DNA of 64,000 nucleotides from Anseranas semipalmata (GCA_013399115.1 VXAA01001233.1:737179-801178), one strand, 5' to 3'. Positions 1-10,791 are shown, counted from the first letter of the stretch. Made by a program: numbers and translations. The notes: a model not told the origin generated them from the letters alone.

Positions 1-45
1 TTCTTTCCCTTCCCTTCCCTTCCCTTCCCTTCCCTTCCCTTCCCT
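1..45. repeat. (TTCCC)n simple repeat
   Basis: The window opens in a pentanucleotide pyrimidine tract, TTCCC repeated about eight times, which probably continues to the left of the window. It is not telomeric (no TTAGGG). Such tracts are prone to length change and to slipped or triplex structures. Confidence 0.95.
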
Positions 46-3000
46 ATCCCTCTTTCAGCATGAAGGAAGTTCTCTGCCACCCTAGGCCTATTTGGGGACA
101 CTCCCACAGGAATTCCCACCCAAGTCCTGGGGGATTTTCAATGCCTTCGGAGGAAGTTTCGTAGCCAGAGGTGAAAGAAGGAGCCGCAACGCCCTGCGTC
201 CCATCACTGGGATGGCCACGTCCCCGCCGCTGCGGTTGTTTCCTAGCCCCAGGAAGCCAAACAGGGGGCACTGCCTCCCCCCGACGACCCGACGTTGGCA
301 AACCCAGCCCAAAACACCAAGAGCAAGGGCTTAACCTCGCGTCCTGCAAACCTCAGCTGCATGCTGAGCGCATCGGCCGCCCCCGGTCCCTACAAGAGCC
401 CACCTGGAGCTGCCGTACGGAGAGCGTCAGCTTGCCGCGCTGCCGGCGGGCCGTGCTCCGGTCCCCACAGGCACCTCCGCGCCGGTATTTCGGGGCAGGG
501 CAGCGCAGCGCTGCCTTTGCCCACTGGCTGCTTGCTCTCCCGCAGCAGCGTGCCCGTGCCGGGCATGCTCAGGATGGAGTGGGTGCTGTCGTGACTTAAA
601 ACCGTGTCACATAAACTCACGGGTCAGGCGGATCAGCGATGTCATCCCCACGCAAGAAAGCAGCTGTAAATCAAAGGCTTGGCTGGCAGCGTTTTGAATC
701 ACACTACGGGGCTCCTGCGGAGGAAAGACGCTGCCTGCGGCCCCCTCTTGGTAAGGGCACGTTCGCAGGCGAGCGGCCCCCGGGCTGGGGCGAGCTGCAA
801 GCCGATGTGAGCACGTTCCCCGGATCGCTGAGCAGGGGAACGCGGTGGGCACGGGAAGCCGGTGCCCGCGGGATGGCATTGGGGCACAGCAGGAGCAGCG
901 TGAGCCAGCGGGGCGGCCCCGTCTCCTCCATCCCTGTGCAGTTTTTAAGAAATAAAGCAGAATTGTGAACAAAGTGAAGAGCGAGGAGGGAGGCAGCAGG
1001 TGGCAGGCGTTAGCTGCGGCTCGCTCCCCGAGCAGCCGATGGGCACCGGCTTGAGACCTGGGGAAGGGTTTTATGGCAACGGGGATGAAGGGAGGAAATA
1101 GGCAACAACGTGCCAGGAGAAATCACGGCTAGCTGTAAAACACAACTAGGCTTCGTGCATCATTCCAGAAAACAAAGAAAATGAACTAAAGCAAGCCCCA
1201 AATGCTGTCCAAATTCTGCAGTTTGACAGTAATGACTAGGATTTCTCTACATTAAAAACCGTTACAGTTTTTTTACAGGGAAAAGCCCAACCAGAGCCCC
1301 AGCCCCTTCGCCCCCCGGCCATCTTCAGCAGCGTGTGCGGCCAGAGGACCCGTCCCCACCAGACCAGACCAGACCCAGGCCCACCCTGCCGCTCTCTGAA
1401 ACACATCCAGCGGCTCCCGAGCCCTCTGCCCGGCCTCCTCCAGCGGTGGCGGGCGCAATGCTTCCCGGTGGGGTGGCAAAAAGGAAGGGGCGGCATCAGA
1501 AACGCGCTCCCTCTGGGTTAGCACGGCCCACCAGCAGCCTCCGAACGTGGTAAGATTTGGTTTAAAACTGCAAAATAGAACAGCTCCCTTTTTGATGTAG
1601 ATCGGAGTCATTCGAACAGTCATCGCAAACCGAATGGCTACCATGAGAGCCAGGCAGCCCCGCACTGCGCTTCCAGACCTGCAATACAAAATACAAAGAT
1701 AGACACACTTCAGTCTATCGCACCGGGCAGGGTTGCGAGGTTTGTGTCACTTTAGGAACTGACACGTTTCCCGATGATGACAGCACTGACTCTGCCCCAG
1801 CTTTCCATCCGCTCCGCTCTCCCAGGCTCACCCCGAGGCATCATGCCCGAGCTACGGCACCCCCTTCACCACCGCATCAAATGTATTTCCAAACCACGGC
1901 ATTTCGGGACGCTTGGGCAGACTCCGCTAATTACAAAGATCCTCTCGCAATCACTACCGCCCTGTTCCTCACAAAGATATTCAGCTGGAATTTTAAAAGC
2001 ACGAACAATGAAAAAATGCAGTTTCTTACATCTTCAAATCTGCACGAGCATGACTGCTTCTCACTGCTATCTAATTTTGTGCACCTGTTTCCCATTATCA
2101 GAACAGCTTGCTGTTTTTTCTAAATGATCTTCTACGCAGAAAGGACTGTGCTTGAAACCATCAGCACTTAATAAAGCGGGCTCGAGCACACACGCTGGGC
2201 ACGCCTGCGCCGAGCACGCTGACAGCCGATGCAGATGCACAGGCACGATGCTCCGCTGACCGGGAGGCCAAATCCTGCACCCGGTGCCCTGAGCCACCTC
2301 TGCGGCAGGCAGCCGCTCCGCCTCCGCCCCCAGCTCGACCCAGTGGGTCTGGGCCCCCACCCTTCCACCAGCCGCTCATCCCCAAAAAGCGTGGGAGGGC
2401 CCGGAGCCAAGCCGCGCCATCGCGAGGACCCACCGTGGGAACACCGAGCTGCTCGGGGCCCTCCCGAGCGCTCAGCTCCCTCGCCAGGTGTGTCCCTGGT
2501 GTGGCTCCCAACTGGTTTTTATCCCCGGAGCCCAAGTGCTCGTTCCCCTGACACGCGGATCCCGAGCCCCCCGTGGTCCCCCCAGTGCCGTGCACCGCAG
2601 CCGCCTGGCGCAGAACGTGCCCCGGTGCTTGCCGGGGCATCGGTAACACAAGCCGTCACCCGCTGCAGAACGTTACTGGGCCTCTGTGTGCGTTACAGAG
2701 CAAAACACGCGTGTTCCTTTGACTTGGTGATCCCTGCACACAGAAGCTCTCCCTCCCTAGCGGCTCTCCTGCCCCGCAGCCACCTGCACCCCGTGCCCGG
2801 CTCCGGCGAGGCGGGAGGAGGCGAACACAAGCGCGCCGGCAGAGCCCCGGTGGCTCCTTGTGCCACCGGCCCCGTGCCTGCTGCAGGCACTGCCTGAAAT
2901 CCTCGGCTACCAGAGCTGTGGCTTCTCCTCGTTCCTGTTCCTCCAGCAGCGCCGGTGGAAGCCAGCCCACTGCGTGTGCCCCACGGCGTGCCCCACGGCT

Positions 3001-3107
3001 GCAGCCTCTGGTGGGGCTGCACCAGCTGCCAAGTGTGGCCAGGGGAGTACATGAGGGAGGGAGAAATGAGTTTGGATTTTCTTCTAGCACAGAGGCTTCC
3101 AAGAAAC
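46..3107. other. GC-rich sequence beyond the 3' end of the minus-strand gene
   Basis: This stretch lies downstream of the stop codon at 3108 on the minus strand, so part of it is expected to be 3' UTR of that gene. I did not find a convincing minus-strand AATAAA signal close to the stop. A plus-strand AATAAA occurs at about 2169-2175 without an associated exon. The many open frames (for example around 2230-2900) overlap on both strands in CpG-rich sequence and look like chance frames. No other feature is supported. Confidence 0.4.
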
Positions 3108-3203
3108 CTAATCCTCTTCATGTCTACTGCAGATAAGTAGCTTGACATTATCCTGTAACGAGCTAACATCATGTGGTTGGTTAAGTCCTCCACAAAAGAA
3201 ATC
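3108..3203 (-). CDS. Candidate terminal coding exon of unrecognised minus-strand gene
   Basis: The exon reads in phase 0 from an acceptor ending ATGAAATTCAG to a TAG stop at 3108-3110 and encodes 31 residues, starting DFFCGGLNQPHDV and ending LLICSRHEED. The previous exon (3784-3981) ends in phase 0, so the two join without a shift. A second frame through the same DNA stays open for longer, to about 2693 on the minus strand, but has no equivalent splice logic. The peptide has mixed polar and hydrophobic composition and no obvious low-complexity bias. I do not recognise the family. The call depends on the splice reading being right; a minus-strand poly(A) signal was not found nearby. Confidence 0.5.
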   Translation of the reverse strand, partial: DFFCGGLNQPHDVSSLQDNVKLLICSRHEED

Positions 3204-3365
3204 CTGAATTTCATAAACCAGTTGTTATTTTCCCAAATGCACATCCCAGGCTACTTCATCATCCTATGATGGTTCACTGCCATTCAGGTCTCAGAAACAC
3301 AGGGCACAGTCAAACACAGCAGCCACCCGCCCTACTTTCATTACCAGAGCTTTGAAATGCAAATG

Positions 3366-3422
3366 GGTGCGTGCACAGCCGGTGTGTGCACGACGGGTGT
3401 GTGCACAACAGAGTGTGCATGA
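3366..3422. repeat. Imperfect GTGTGCA-rich tandem repeat
   Basis: Three or four diverged copies of a unit resembling GTGTGCACRAC follow one another here. The tract is alternating purine-pyrimidine and short. It lies in the 3' flank or UTR of the minus-strand gene. Confidence 0.6.
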
Positions 3423-3783
3423 CCACTCTGCACAGGCAGCACTGCCACCTCCTAAGGGCTCTTCTTTCTCCTTCCAAAAATACTCCAGCTACCGAGCTGC
3501 GGAGCTCCTACACCACCCTCAGCCCATCTACAACACCAAAAAGTCAACCGGCTGCTGTGTGGAAAGCTGCTGCACCGAGAAATGCGCCCAGCCTTTTTGC
3601 TTGATTCATAAAGTAATTATTTGACCCGATTTTTGGATTTATTTCTATAACTGGTGTCTGTGTTCCTGCCAGCAAAAGGACAATAAAATGTCCTAAGATG
3701 GTATTCAGACTATTAAATCCTTTGGATACTCAGCCCTCCCAAAAATAATTAATCCGGCTGGGTACATTTCAGCAAGATTTTAC

Positions 3784-3981
3784 TTGCTCCACATCTTTCA
3801 AACGTCTGTGCTCTTCATCTCTTAACTCAACAGCAGACTGCACATAACAAATGGCCCAGCACACCGACGTGATTTCAAGGGCAATCTTTTCCATAGCTCG
3901 TATGGATCCTTCCAGGGCCACCAGGAGCTCGGGGCAAAAGCAGCCCCGGCAGAACCCCGAGCACCTGCCAGCTGGCGCTAC
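3784..3981 (-). CDS. Candidate internal exon of unrecognised minus-strand gene
   Basis: The acceptor is strong on the minus strand (pyrimidine-rich tract ending TATTTTGTCCCCAG) and the donor is CAA followed by GTAAAAT. The 198-nt exon is open in phase 0 at both ends and encodes 66 residues. The first third is Cys-rich (GRCSGFCRGCFCPELL). It continues into a predicted helical stretch (SIRAMEKIALEITSVCWAIC) and a charged tail (VELRDEEHRRLKDVEQ). The helical, charged second half looks most like real coding sequence. A shorter exon using the internal AG before SAVELRDEEH is possible. It joins in phase to 3108-3203 downstream and to 4179-4220 upstream. The family is not recognised. Confidence 0.5.
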
Positions 3982-4178
3982 CTGGGGACAAAATATTAAG
4001 GATGGCAAAATCCAGCCCGGGGGCACAAAGCCACTCGCCTGCTCTTGCCACGCGCTGTGGCCCGCGCGCTGGTGGGAGCGCTGATCCGCGGCCCCTGGTG
4101 GCAGCGTGCCGGTGAGCCGTGCGGCTGCCGGCGGGCGTTTGCTGTGACCGCTCCGGCACGGTCCCAGCGGCTCCTTAC

Positions 4179-4220
4179 CACTGCCACCACGCAACGCACG
4201 GGTTTCTCCAGAAATTCCAG
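4179..4220 (-). CDS. Candidate short exon (LEFLEKPVRCVVAV)
   Basis: This short frame, LEFLEKPVRCVVAV, ends in a good donor (CAGTG followed by GTAAGG). The acceptor is a doubled AGAG after GATTGCCC, with a weak pyrimidine tract, so the exon could begin 2 nt further upstream (4222) in another phase. In phase 0 it fits between 7422-7491 and 3784-3981. The intron to the next exon would be about 197 nt. It was chosen partly because it keeps the frame, and 3.2 kb separates it from the previous candidate, so further exons may be missing. Confidence 0.35.
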
Positions 4221-4567
4221 CTCTGGGCAATCACAGCTGCACCCGCTGCACCTCCCTCTGCTCATCTGATTTATCCCCATTTGTACATCGACGTCTTCTT
4301 CTCCCTGGTAGCCGACAGCAGGACGCGCGGGAACAGCACCACGCTGCGCCCAGGAGGCTCAGACTGGACGTCAGAAGAATTGCTCTGCCGTCGGGGCGGT
4401 CAGACGCGGGCACAGGCTTCCCAGCGAGGCGGGCGGTGCCCCACGCTGCTCGGTGGTCGAGAGGCGTTTGGCAACGCCCTCAGTAAGGTGCCTGAACCCT
4501 TGGTCAGCCCTGGGGCGGGCGGGCAGCTGGTCAGGGCTCTTTGTAGGTGCCCTCCAGCTGAGCTGGT

Positions 4568-4604
4568 CTGTTCTATTCTATTCTGTTCTACCCTACTCTA
4601 TTCC
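4568..4604. repeat. (TTCTA)n-like simple repeat
   Basis: An imperfect pentanucleotide tract of TTCTA, TTCTG and CTCTA units. It lies in presumed intron sequence. Confidence 0.8.
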
Positions 4605-7421
4605 AAATGCAGCACACTCTGCTCCCTCCTCAGGCTGCTTGAAAAGAAGGAAAAGCAACCAGCTTCAGGCATTTTCACTTTCTGCTATTAAGACACATGC
4701 TCTAAAATTACCCTTAATGACTCTGTGTTGGCAAACTGGGCCCACCAGGAGAAAATCCTCCTAAACACCAGGAGAAGCCTGAAGTGGTGGGCGGCAAGGG
4801 CAAAACCTTCCCTGGCAGCAACCGATTCCTACAGCCCACTGACACGGGGAACGCGTGTGGCAAGAGCGAGGTTTCCTGGGCACGGCAGAGCTCAGGTGTT
4901 GCTCCTGCCGGGCCTCCAGCTGGCGACCGCAAGGCACCTCATGGAGGCATCACATTAGATCCATTATCTCTTTCTGGGGGGGGGTTAACCTTTCTCGCAT
5001 CCTCGCAGCTTGCTCCTCCATCCAAAACAAGTCTCACGCGCCGCGTGTGCCTCCACGCCCAGCTCCACAGCCTCCTCGCGCCCCCTCTGCGGCGCTTTGG
5101 GCTTGCAGCGCTCTGCATCCTCGCGCTGCCGAACCGGCTGCCCCTGCTCAAGTCCCACGTCAGACCGCAGCCCCTCCGCAGGGCCCTGCCGAGGGCTCCC
5201 ATCGCATCTGCGGCCAGCGGGCGCCGCGCCTGGCCCCATCCTCTGCTTCTCGAGGCCTCCGGGTGAAAGCAGGCAGCGCACTGTTGGCACCCAAAATATC
5301 ATTTAGTAACACTGTTGTTTTCCCTACACCTGCAAATCTTCCGCAGACCTGCCGCAGGGCACATTTTGATCTTACTTAATTAAGGATCCCTTAGAAGATC
5401 TGTTTCATGCTGGAATCGCTACTTCGGAGTCACTTGCCACAAATCACAGTGCTGCACTGCTCAAAAGAAAGAGAGATGTGGGAGCACAGAGCAAAACACA
5501 GCGCAGCCCCGCGCGATGAAGATACTAAATGCAGCTGTAAGTCATCAAGGTCTGTAATAGCAAACAATGCAGCAACACAGCCATAAATACCTGGAGATTA
5601 GGAAAAAAATAGTGGAGAGCTTGCTACAATTGATTACCGTCGAATAATGCAGTAGGTGAAGTTCTCAGTGTGAATAAGCATAAGCATGTAGGCATGGCAC
5701 AAAATCACGGTATCTGATTGCAGCTTAAGACTCGAGCCATCATAATAAAGGCTCCATTCTACAGCTGATAGAATTTAGACATCCTGAGAATTTATTGTAG
5801 TTAGAAAGGTTTGCAGCGAGCTAACAAAGGACGACTTGGTAGAGGTAATCAAAGTCTGGAATGGGCCCACTAAAAAAAAAAAAGAGGAATTGTGTGAAAA
5901 TTGCAACTACCTGTTGCAAAACCAGAAGACAGTAAGCACAGATGGGTTATTCCAAGGAAGAAAAAGAAATGTTTGGTTTCAGTGATGAAACACATGAGAG
6001 AAAACATCTGGGAACAGTGGGGGGCTGCTGAAAGCCCCTGGGGGGGTGGCTGACCCCAGGAGGGGGCTAAAGGCAGGGCAGGCAGGCAGGCTGTGCAGGC
6101 AGGCAGGCAGGTCAGGCAGGCAANTAGTGCAGGCAGGCAGTGCAGGCAATGCAGGCAGACAGTGCAGGCAGTGCAGGCAGGCAGTGCAGGCAGGCAGACA
6201 ATTCAGATCAACAATCACAGCAGCTGCAGACAGCAGCACCCTTCCTGTTGCTCAGCACCAGGTGGGGGTGTTTAACCCTTCATCCACTGGCAGAACATCT
6301 GCACGCGCTAGACTGCTGTTAGCCGCGTATTTTAAATGGGAAAGAGGGATTAAAGTGAGGCTGCGCGAGCCCGGGCGGAACGCCAGCTGGGGCACTGCCC
6401 TGCCCAGCCAGGCTGAACTGCAGTTTGTGAAACTTTGCCCCTCGCTTTCTGGGCTTTTGCTGAACTCCAGCAGGGATCGGGCTCGTCCCTGCCTCCAAGT
6501 AAGCAACCTGCCAGCTCTGAGCTCTCAGGTTCGAAAACCTTCCTGTAAGTGTGTTTATGGACTCGCGATTGGATGGCGTCCAGGAAAGCAATCAGTCACG
6601 GGGCGAGCAGAAGCGTGCGCTGCCTGTCTGCCAGCCTCAGGCAGCGTCTGGAAAAGATCAAGATTACAGACAGAGGGTGGGCGGAAAGGAACGGGTATTC
6701 CCTTTGTACCGGTCAGTCGGGATAAAATGTGACACGCTATATTAATAACCTGGCGTCACCACGCAGAACATCTGACTGAGGGGAACATAAAATACCAGGC
6801 AGATATCAAGGACCTGCTGGCGAGTCATGTGAAGAGCAAACAAGATAGCAGGGTGCTGCGAGATGCAGCCGGAGAACAAAACCTTGGTGTCAGGCCCTTT
6901 TGTTCCCAGCAGTCAGCCCTAAGCAGTTTGTGACTTCCATCTTCAGCTACTTTACAAGGTCAAGGGAGACTGTTCGGCATATGCAGTAAAGGAGACAGGG
7001 AAGAAAACAGCATGCGCCCTGCTGAGAAGCCACGTGGCAGTCACCCTGCTTAGCAGCAGACAGTTGTTGCCGGTGTTTGGTGGGAACACATCTTACTCCT
7101 TACGGCTTCAACGTCTTTCCAGATGATGCTTCAGATTTCTAGGCTGCTGTTGTAAGAAATGTTCTCCACGGCTCAATCTAACAGTACAGACTTTTCCGTG
7201 TGCTGTTAACGAGCCACACACTGAAATCGCTCAAATTCTGTCTAAATTAATACTCACACTGGTCTCAAGAAGCAAAGCCAGAATTAACTCCCATCCCTCT
7301 TAACTTGCAAGGTGGCAGCCAAGAGCCACCAGCCGCTGAGATGGCCTGAGAACACGACCACGGCACCCGATGGCTCTCCTTCCTTCAGCGGCTCGTCCGC
7401 CCCCAGGGAAGTACATCAGAC
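4605..7421. other. Presumed intron sequence with a CAGG-type repeat
   Basis: Between the candidate exons at 4.2 and 7.45 kb I see no supported exon. The part at 5380-6000 is AT-balanced single-copy sequence. From 6072 a CAGG/TGCAGG repeat follows, then sequence of mixed composition with no clear splice-bounded frame. The overlapping open frames at about 6046-6745 come from the repeat and its GC-rich flank. Confidence 0.4.
6072..6203. repeat. CAGG/TGCAGGCAGG minisatellite with one undetermined base
   Basis: About 130 bp are built of CAGG units interspersed with TGCAGG, ACAGTG and AATG variants. One N stands at 6124 inside the array, so the assembled length may be wrong. All frames remain open through it, which yields artificial Ala/Gly/Gln/Arg-rich peptides; these are not taken as genes. 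Confidence 0.9.
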
Positions 7422-7491
7422 CTCCTCAGCTCTGGCTGAAACGCGTATTTCAGACACACTCCCATGGAAAGTTTTCAGCTGCAGCAGACTC
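7422..7491 (-). CDS. Candidate exon joining 8.1 kb to 4.2 kb exons
   Basis: The acceptor is GGTCATGTTACACAG. One nucleotide completes a codon begun in the 7954-8157 exon (CA plus G, giving Gln), and then 23 codons follow (SLLQLKTFHGSVSEIRVSAR, then AEE). The donor GAGGAG followed by GTCTGA is non-ideal, with C at position +3. The peptide composition is reasonable for a folded protein. The support is phase agreement on both sides plus an adequate acceptor; the weak donor is the main reason for doubt. Confidence 0.35.
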
Positions 7492-7953
7492 CTGTGTAAC
7501 ATGACCGTAACTCAACTGAACATGAGTTTTATTTAAACTGTATTTAAATTAATGCTTTAAGTTTAGAATGTGTCCTAAGAAGATTTCAACATCTGGAATG
7601 CCAGACTCAACAGTAACAGCCGATGCTGTGACCACGCAGGGAGTTATGTGCGGAACGTGACACACAGCGTTTACTCACGCTGCTTTAACAGTAACCGATA
7701 GGAAACTTTGTATGCTTTTGGAAATCACGAACAGGGGAAAGTAAAAAAGATATTTTTACATGTAAGCCTTTGTATACTATTTCCTATTGTATATTTGTAC
7801 ATCAATCTATATTTTCTATGTTCATGGCATATATATAGTCTCATCAGGCACGTGGCCTGCCTCCTAGACCATACCAGCGAGCCGTGGCAGGATATGGCTT
7901 CTCAAGCAAATTCATGATGTAGAAATGTGGATGAACATAACTGAGTTGCTTAC

Positions 7954-8157
7954 TGACTGTCGGGACTTAACAGATGAGTTAATAAACCCCAGCAGTTTGT
8001 CACAGAATTAACACACGAGCGATGCTCCTCCCCAGGCTCTCGGAGCAGCTCCATGGCCACCTGAATAGCATTTTTTGGTACTTGAACCTCTTTCCGGTAT
8101 AAAGACGGTTCAATAGCGGCATTCAGGTCTAGAGTAGCTGGACTGGCTGCACTCAGT
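7954..8157 (-). CDS. Candidate 204-nt exon, well-formed coding frame
   Basis: On the minus strand this frame is open for 67 complete codons and ends at a strong donor (AGTCA followed by GTAAGC). It starts LSAASPATLDLNAAIEPSLY and runs on through charged and amphipathic segments (VAMELLREPGEEHRSC) to CWGLLTHLLSPDS. The start is uncertain: AG dinucleotides at GTGAAG, TGCAG and CTCTAG give three possible acceptors, and the last has a good pyrimidine tract. The first of these keeps phase with 8514-8575. The segment has no ATG at its start and no upstream open frame, as expected of an internal exon. The family is not recognised. Confidence 0.5.
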
Positions 8158-8379
8158 CTTCACAAGAGGGTGAAATTCTTGCTGCAACCTAAGAAAGAAA
8201 AATCACTTAGCACAAATAAGGTCTTTTTTTTAACCACTGATTAAATAGATACTCACAAGATAGAGCACAATGGCTTTGATGGAACCACTGCAACCTATTA
8301 TATAAATCCTTATTCATGCCCATGAGAGCTTTTCTTTTTCGTTTTTAATAACAGAAGAGAGAACGCAGCCACGTAAGGG

Positions 8380-8860
8380 ACATTAAATGGCACAACAACG
8401 CGGGACTGGTAAGTTCACGACGGAGAGAAGCCAAAAGGCTGCGCGCTGGGGCCGGAGGCGCCGGCCTCCCCAGCCGAGCGCTCGCAGAAGCCGTGCCGTG
8501 GCGGGGCTCCCACCGGCGCTTGGAGCCGCCGAACCGCTCCTCTTCCGAAGGAAAGCGTTCCTTTACAGAAGTCACCTGCGGATGCACTCGCAGGGAAGGC
8601 AAAGCGTTAGGGGATGGGCAGGCCGGTACCTGGGAGCCGTCCCGTACTCTACGCGTGCTCCCCCGCCGTGTGCCCACCGGCGGAGCCAAGCACCCCCAGC
8701 CAGGCGCGGAGCCAGCCCGGGCCGGCCCCAGGCTCAGCCCTCAGGGACCTGCGACCCACGGGCCCCATCCCAGAGCCACGGCCCTCGGCAGTGGTCCCTT
8801 GCTGCCGCCACGGGAATTTCGGCGTGTGCTCCGAAGCCTGTGTGAGCACACGCAGCTTAA
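8380..8860. other. CpG-rich patch
   Basis: About 480 bp are rich in CpG and GC, with open frames on both strands. It could be a small CpG island. A plus-strand ATG in good context (AAATGG, about 8386) followed by a GTAAGT donor lies here, but it overlaps the minus-strand candidate exon at 8514-8575 and has no partner exon that I can identify. Confidence 0.45.
8514..8575 (-). CDS. Tentative exon inside CpG-rich patch
   Basis: The acceptor is fairly good (CCTTCCCTGCGAGTGCATCCGCAG). The frame starts in phase 0 (VTSVKERFPSEEERFGGSKR) and reaches a donor CGCCG followed by GTGGGA, leaving two nucleotides that are completed by the next exon. It was selected because it repairs the phase between 8972-9040 and 7954-8157. 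It sits in GC-rich sequence where chance open frames are common, so this is one of the weakest links in the chain. Confidence 0.25.
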
Positions 8861-8971
8861 ATTAGGCTTCAAGCCCGGGTTAGCGTACAGGTTTTGTCGT
8901 TCAGCACGCAGCGCGCTATTTACGCTACCTCATGCTGCTATGCTAACGTCAAACCTGACCCAAGGTAATAC

Positions 8972-9040
8972 TTCTGCTATAGCTTCGGCAATTTTCTGTG
9001 CTTCCTCCCGAGAATGGATGTTTTGTTTGTCAGAATTCAG
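8972..9040 (-). CDS. Candidate exon (LNSDKQNIHSREEAQKIAEA)
   Basis: This minus-strand frame encodes 23 residues, LNSDKQNIHSREEAQKIAEA then IAE. It is strongly helical in character and in ordinary-composition DNA. The donor is GCAGAA followed by GTATTA; an alternative at TGG followed by GTCAGG would add VLPW. The acceptor is a doubled AGAG about 17 nt beyond a TTTATTTCAG. If this exon is real, the intron to 9121-9261 is only 80 nt. Otherwise the two segments could be one exon interrupted by a frameshift in the assembly. Confidence 0.4.
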
Positions 9041-9120
9041 CTCTTAACACGTTTAACCTGAAATAAATACATAATATGGCACCAGTCATCAGCGGGTCTC
9101 ATTAGCCGGCCGTGCTCTAC

Positions 9121-9261
9121 TGCTGCTAAAACTCGTCTCAGAAACTTGCAGTAAGCATAGAGCTGGATCCAATAGTTTCCAAAGCACTGTGTAATTTCAT
9201 TGCAGTACAGCAAAAGGGGGTCAGCTTGTTCTCCCAGACTCCACTCCAACCAATTTATCGT
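9121..9261 (-). CDS. Candidate exon of unrecognised minus-strand gene
   Basis: The acceptor is very good (CTACATTTGTTTCATCTGTAAAG). The frame opens in phase 0 with TINWLEWSLGEQADPLLLYC and continues NEITQCFGNYWIQLYAYCKF, then LRRVLAA. Hydrophobic and aromatic residues (Trp, Tyr, Phe, Leu) and Cys are frequent, as in the helices of a large alpha-solenoid protein; that comparison is inference only. The donor chosen is GCAGCA followed by GTAGAG. The frame stays open a further 21 codons, to a possible donor CAG followed by GTTAAA at 9058, so the 3' end is uncertain. Several upstream acceptors in the same frame, back to 9298, are also possible. Confidence 0.55.
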
Positions 9262-9299
9262 CTTTACAGATGAAACAAATGTAGGCAGCCTCTTACGAC

Positions 9300-10440
9300 T
9301 TCAGTGAAAGTAGGACATCCAGTATGTGCCCACTTCAACACTTCTCTCACAGATGTCTGTTCAGTCAGCTAATATTTATTCTCTAGATTTTCAAGAATGC
9401 CTTTTTATGCACTCCACACAGCTAGACAGAGACGCAGCATCTCCTCCGCTGCCACTTTCCTCCCGTACACCTCTCGTCCCTCAGTGCCTCTCGCCGCGAC
9501 ACATGAGAGCACGCTGCGCGCAGCCCGGCTCGCTGCCCCGCGCCCGGCACACCCGGCAGCCCGGTGGTCGTGCCAAGGCACCGGGCAACCCGGCTCGGCA
9601 CCGGGCTCTCGCCAGCACTCCGTGTCTCTGTATCTGGCAGATTAAGATGCAGGGCCATCAATCTGGAAGGAATCTGGGTTCCCAAATCCCATCCTCCGCT
9701 ATTGCAGACTCCACATCATACAATCCCCTCCATAAACTTACCAAGCTTTGTCCTGAGTACTTGCTTTCTTCTAATTTCCGGCTGACACTAATTAATCGTG
9801 TCCAGTACCCATCTGTCCTCGTGCCAGCAATGTCTTTCTCACGATCCCCCATTTACGTGCCCTGCACTGTATTGCCGGAGCGCACCGGGGCCGGCCAGTT
9901 CTCCCAGCACTGTGCCACGGTGCCGGGGTGCACGGAAGATGAACGGGGAATCAACACAAACACAGCAACGGAAGATTTCAGAAGATCAGGCACAAGGCTT
10001 ATCCCCCAGAAACCCCCCAGTGGGTCCCTCCAGCCTGGGAGCCGTCCCTCCCGTGCCACCCATGTCAGCGCGTTTCCTGCCGAGCTCGTTCCTACCCAGC
10101 ACTGCCGGGCACAAATCTACGGCATTCACCTGACCTGGGGGAAAAAGAAATGGTTGTCTTACTGGAGACATCCATTAGGACCTGGCATGATGTACACAGG
10201 GCAGACCCATTTCACCACTGCCTTCCTATTTTTAATTAACATCTCCTTCCAAACAAACTGCTAAACCATCCTTAAATGTCTACTCTTATTCTAAGGAAGC
10301 GATACAAATTGAACAGAAATGTCAAAATGCAGCATATAATAAAGGTTAAAGCAAAATTATGTATGATCAGTGCAAAAACAACAGACTTACATAAGACAAC
10401 TGAACAATAAAATTTGATGTAGAGCTTTTCAGGAGCCTTG
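9300..10440. other. Presumed intron between 9.2 and 10.45 kb exons
   Basis: Mixed-composition sequence. The long plus-strand frame across 9326-10264 has no coding signature I can defend: it is Ser/Pro/Arg-rich, lacks splice or start context, and is matched by open frames on the other strand. Nothing else is supported here. Confidence 0.4.
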
Positions 10441-10445
10441 CTTAC

Positions 10446-10495
10446 TTGCCCTTCTTGTAACTTCTGAAACACTGTGGTGAGTTTACAGTACAGTT
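10446..10495 (-). CDS. Candidate 50-nt exon (LYCKLTTVFQKLQEGQ)
   Basis: Both splice sites are excellent on the minus strand. The acceptor is ATTTATAATCTGTTCCTTAG and the donor is GGGCAA followed by GTAAGC. Two nucleotides complete a codon from the previous exon, then 16 codons follow, LYCKLTTVFQKLQEGQ, ending in phase 0. Only this frame is open across the exon. It joins in phase to 9121-9261. Confidence 0.55.
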
Positions 10496-10664
10496 CTAAG
10501 GAACAGATTATAAATAGAAGGACTTTACTTTTTTTCTCATTCTAAAGAGAGATGATATCTGAGAAATATTTATCTGTCTTCTTAGAAAACACAGAGTCCA
10601 GCCTCTCGGCTCCTTTGTGCTGCAAAAAGGGAATTTGGGGGCCGAATTCTGCAGGGGGACTGAC

Positions 10665-10791
10665 TGGGTGCCCCGCTGCCATTATTTTGCCCCAGCAAAA
10701 TATATTTAGCATCAAATACATCGATTCTGTCGATGCTTCCTGCTCTGCCTTGTCCCCAGTCATATCGGGCCAAAATGCCCTGGATCTGCTC
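10665..10791 (-). CDS. Candidate exon (EQIQGILARYDWGQGRAGSI)
   Basis: The acceptor GTGTCACCTGCAG is followed in phase 0 by EQIQGILARYDWGQGRAGSI, then DRIDVFDAKYILLGQNNGSG. Two donors are possible: GTCAGT after CCCA at 10665, which keeps the phase required by the next exon, or GTATTT after ATCGAT at 10720, which ends the exon earlier in phase 0. A second minus-strand frame here is also open. The exon lies 84 nt from the previous candidate (10876-11088), so that intron would be unusually short. Confidence 0.35.

Noticed and set aside
1..45. Telomeric repeat
   Set aside because: The unit is TTCCC, not TTAGGG or CCCTAA.
6072..6203. CRISPR-like array
   Set aside because: Units are 4-10 bp without unique spacers, and the genome is vertebrate.
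6046..6732. 228-codon plus-strand frame
   Set aside because: It arises from the CAGG repeat, which has no stop codons in any frame, and it crosses an N.
8345..8405. Plus-strand first exon with ATG at about 8386 followed by GTAAGT
   Set aside because: The start context and donor are good, but only seven codons result, no downstream plus-strand exon fits, and it lies within the minus-strand gene.
9326..10264. 312-codon plus-strand open frame
   Set aside because: Low-complexity Ser/Pro/Arg composition, no start context and overlapping antisense frames. The same interval is an intron in the minus-strand chain.
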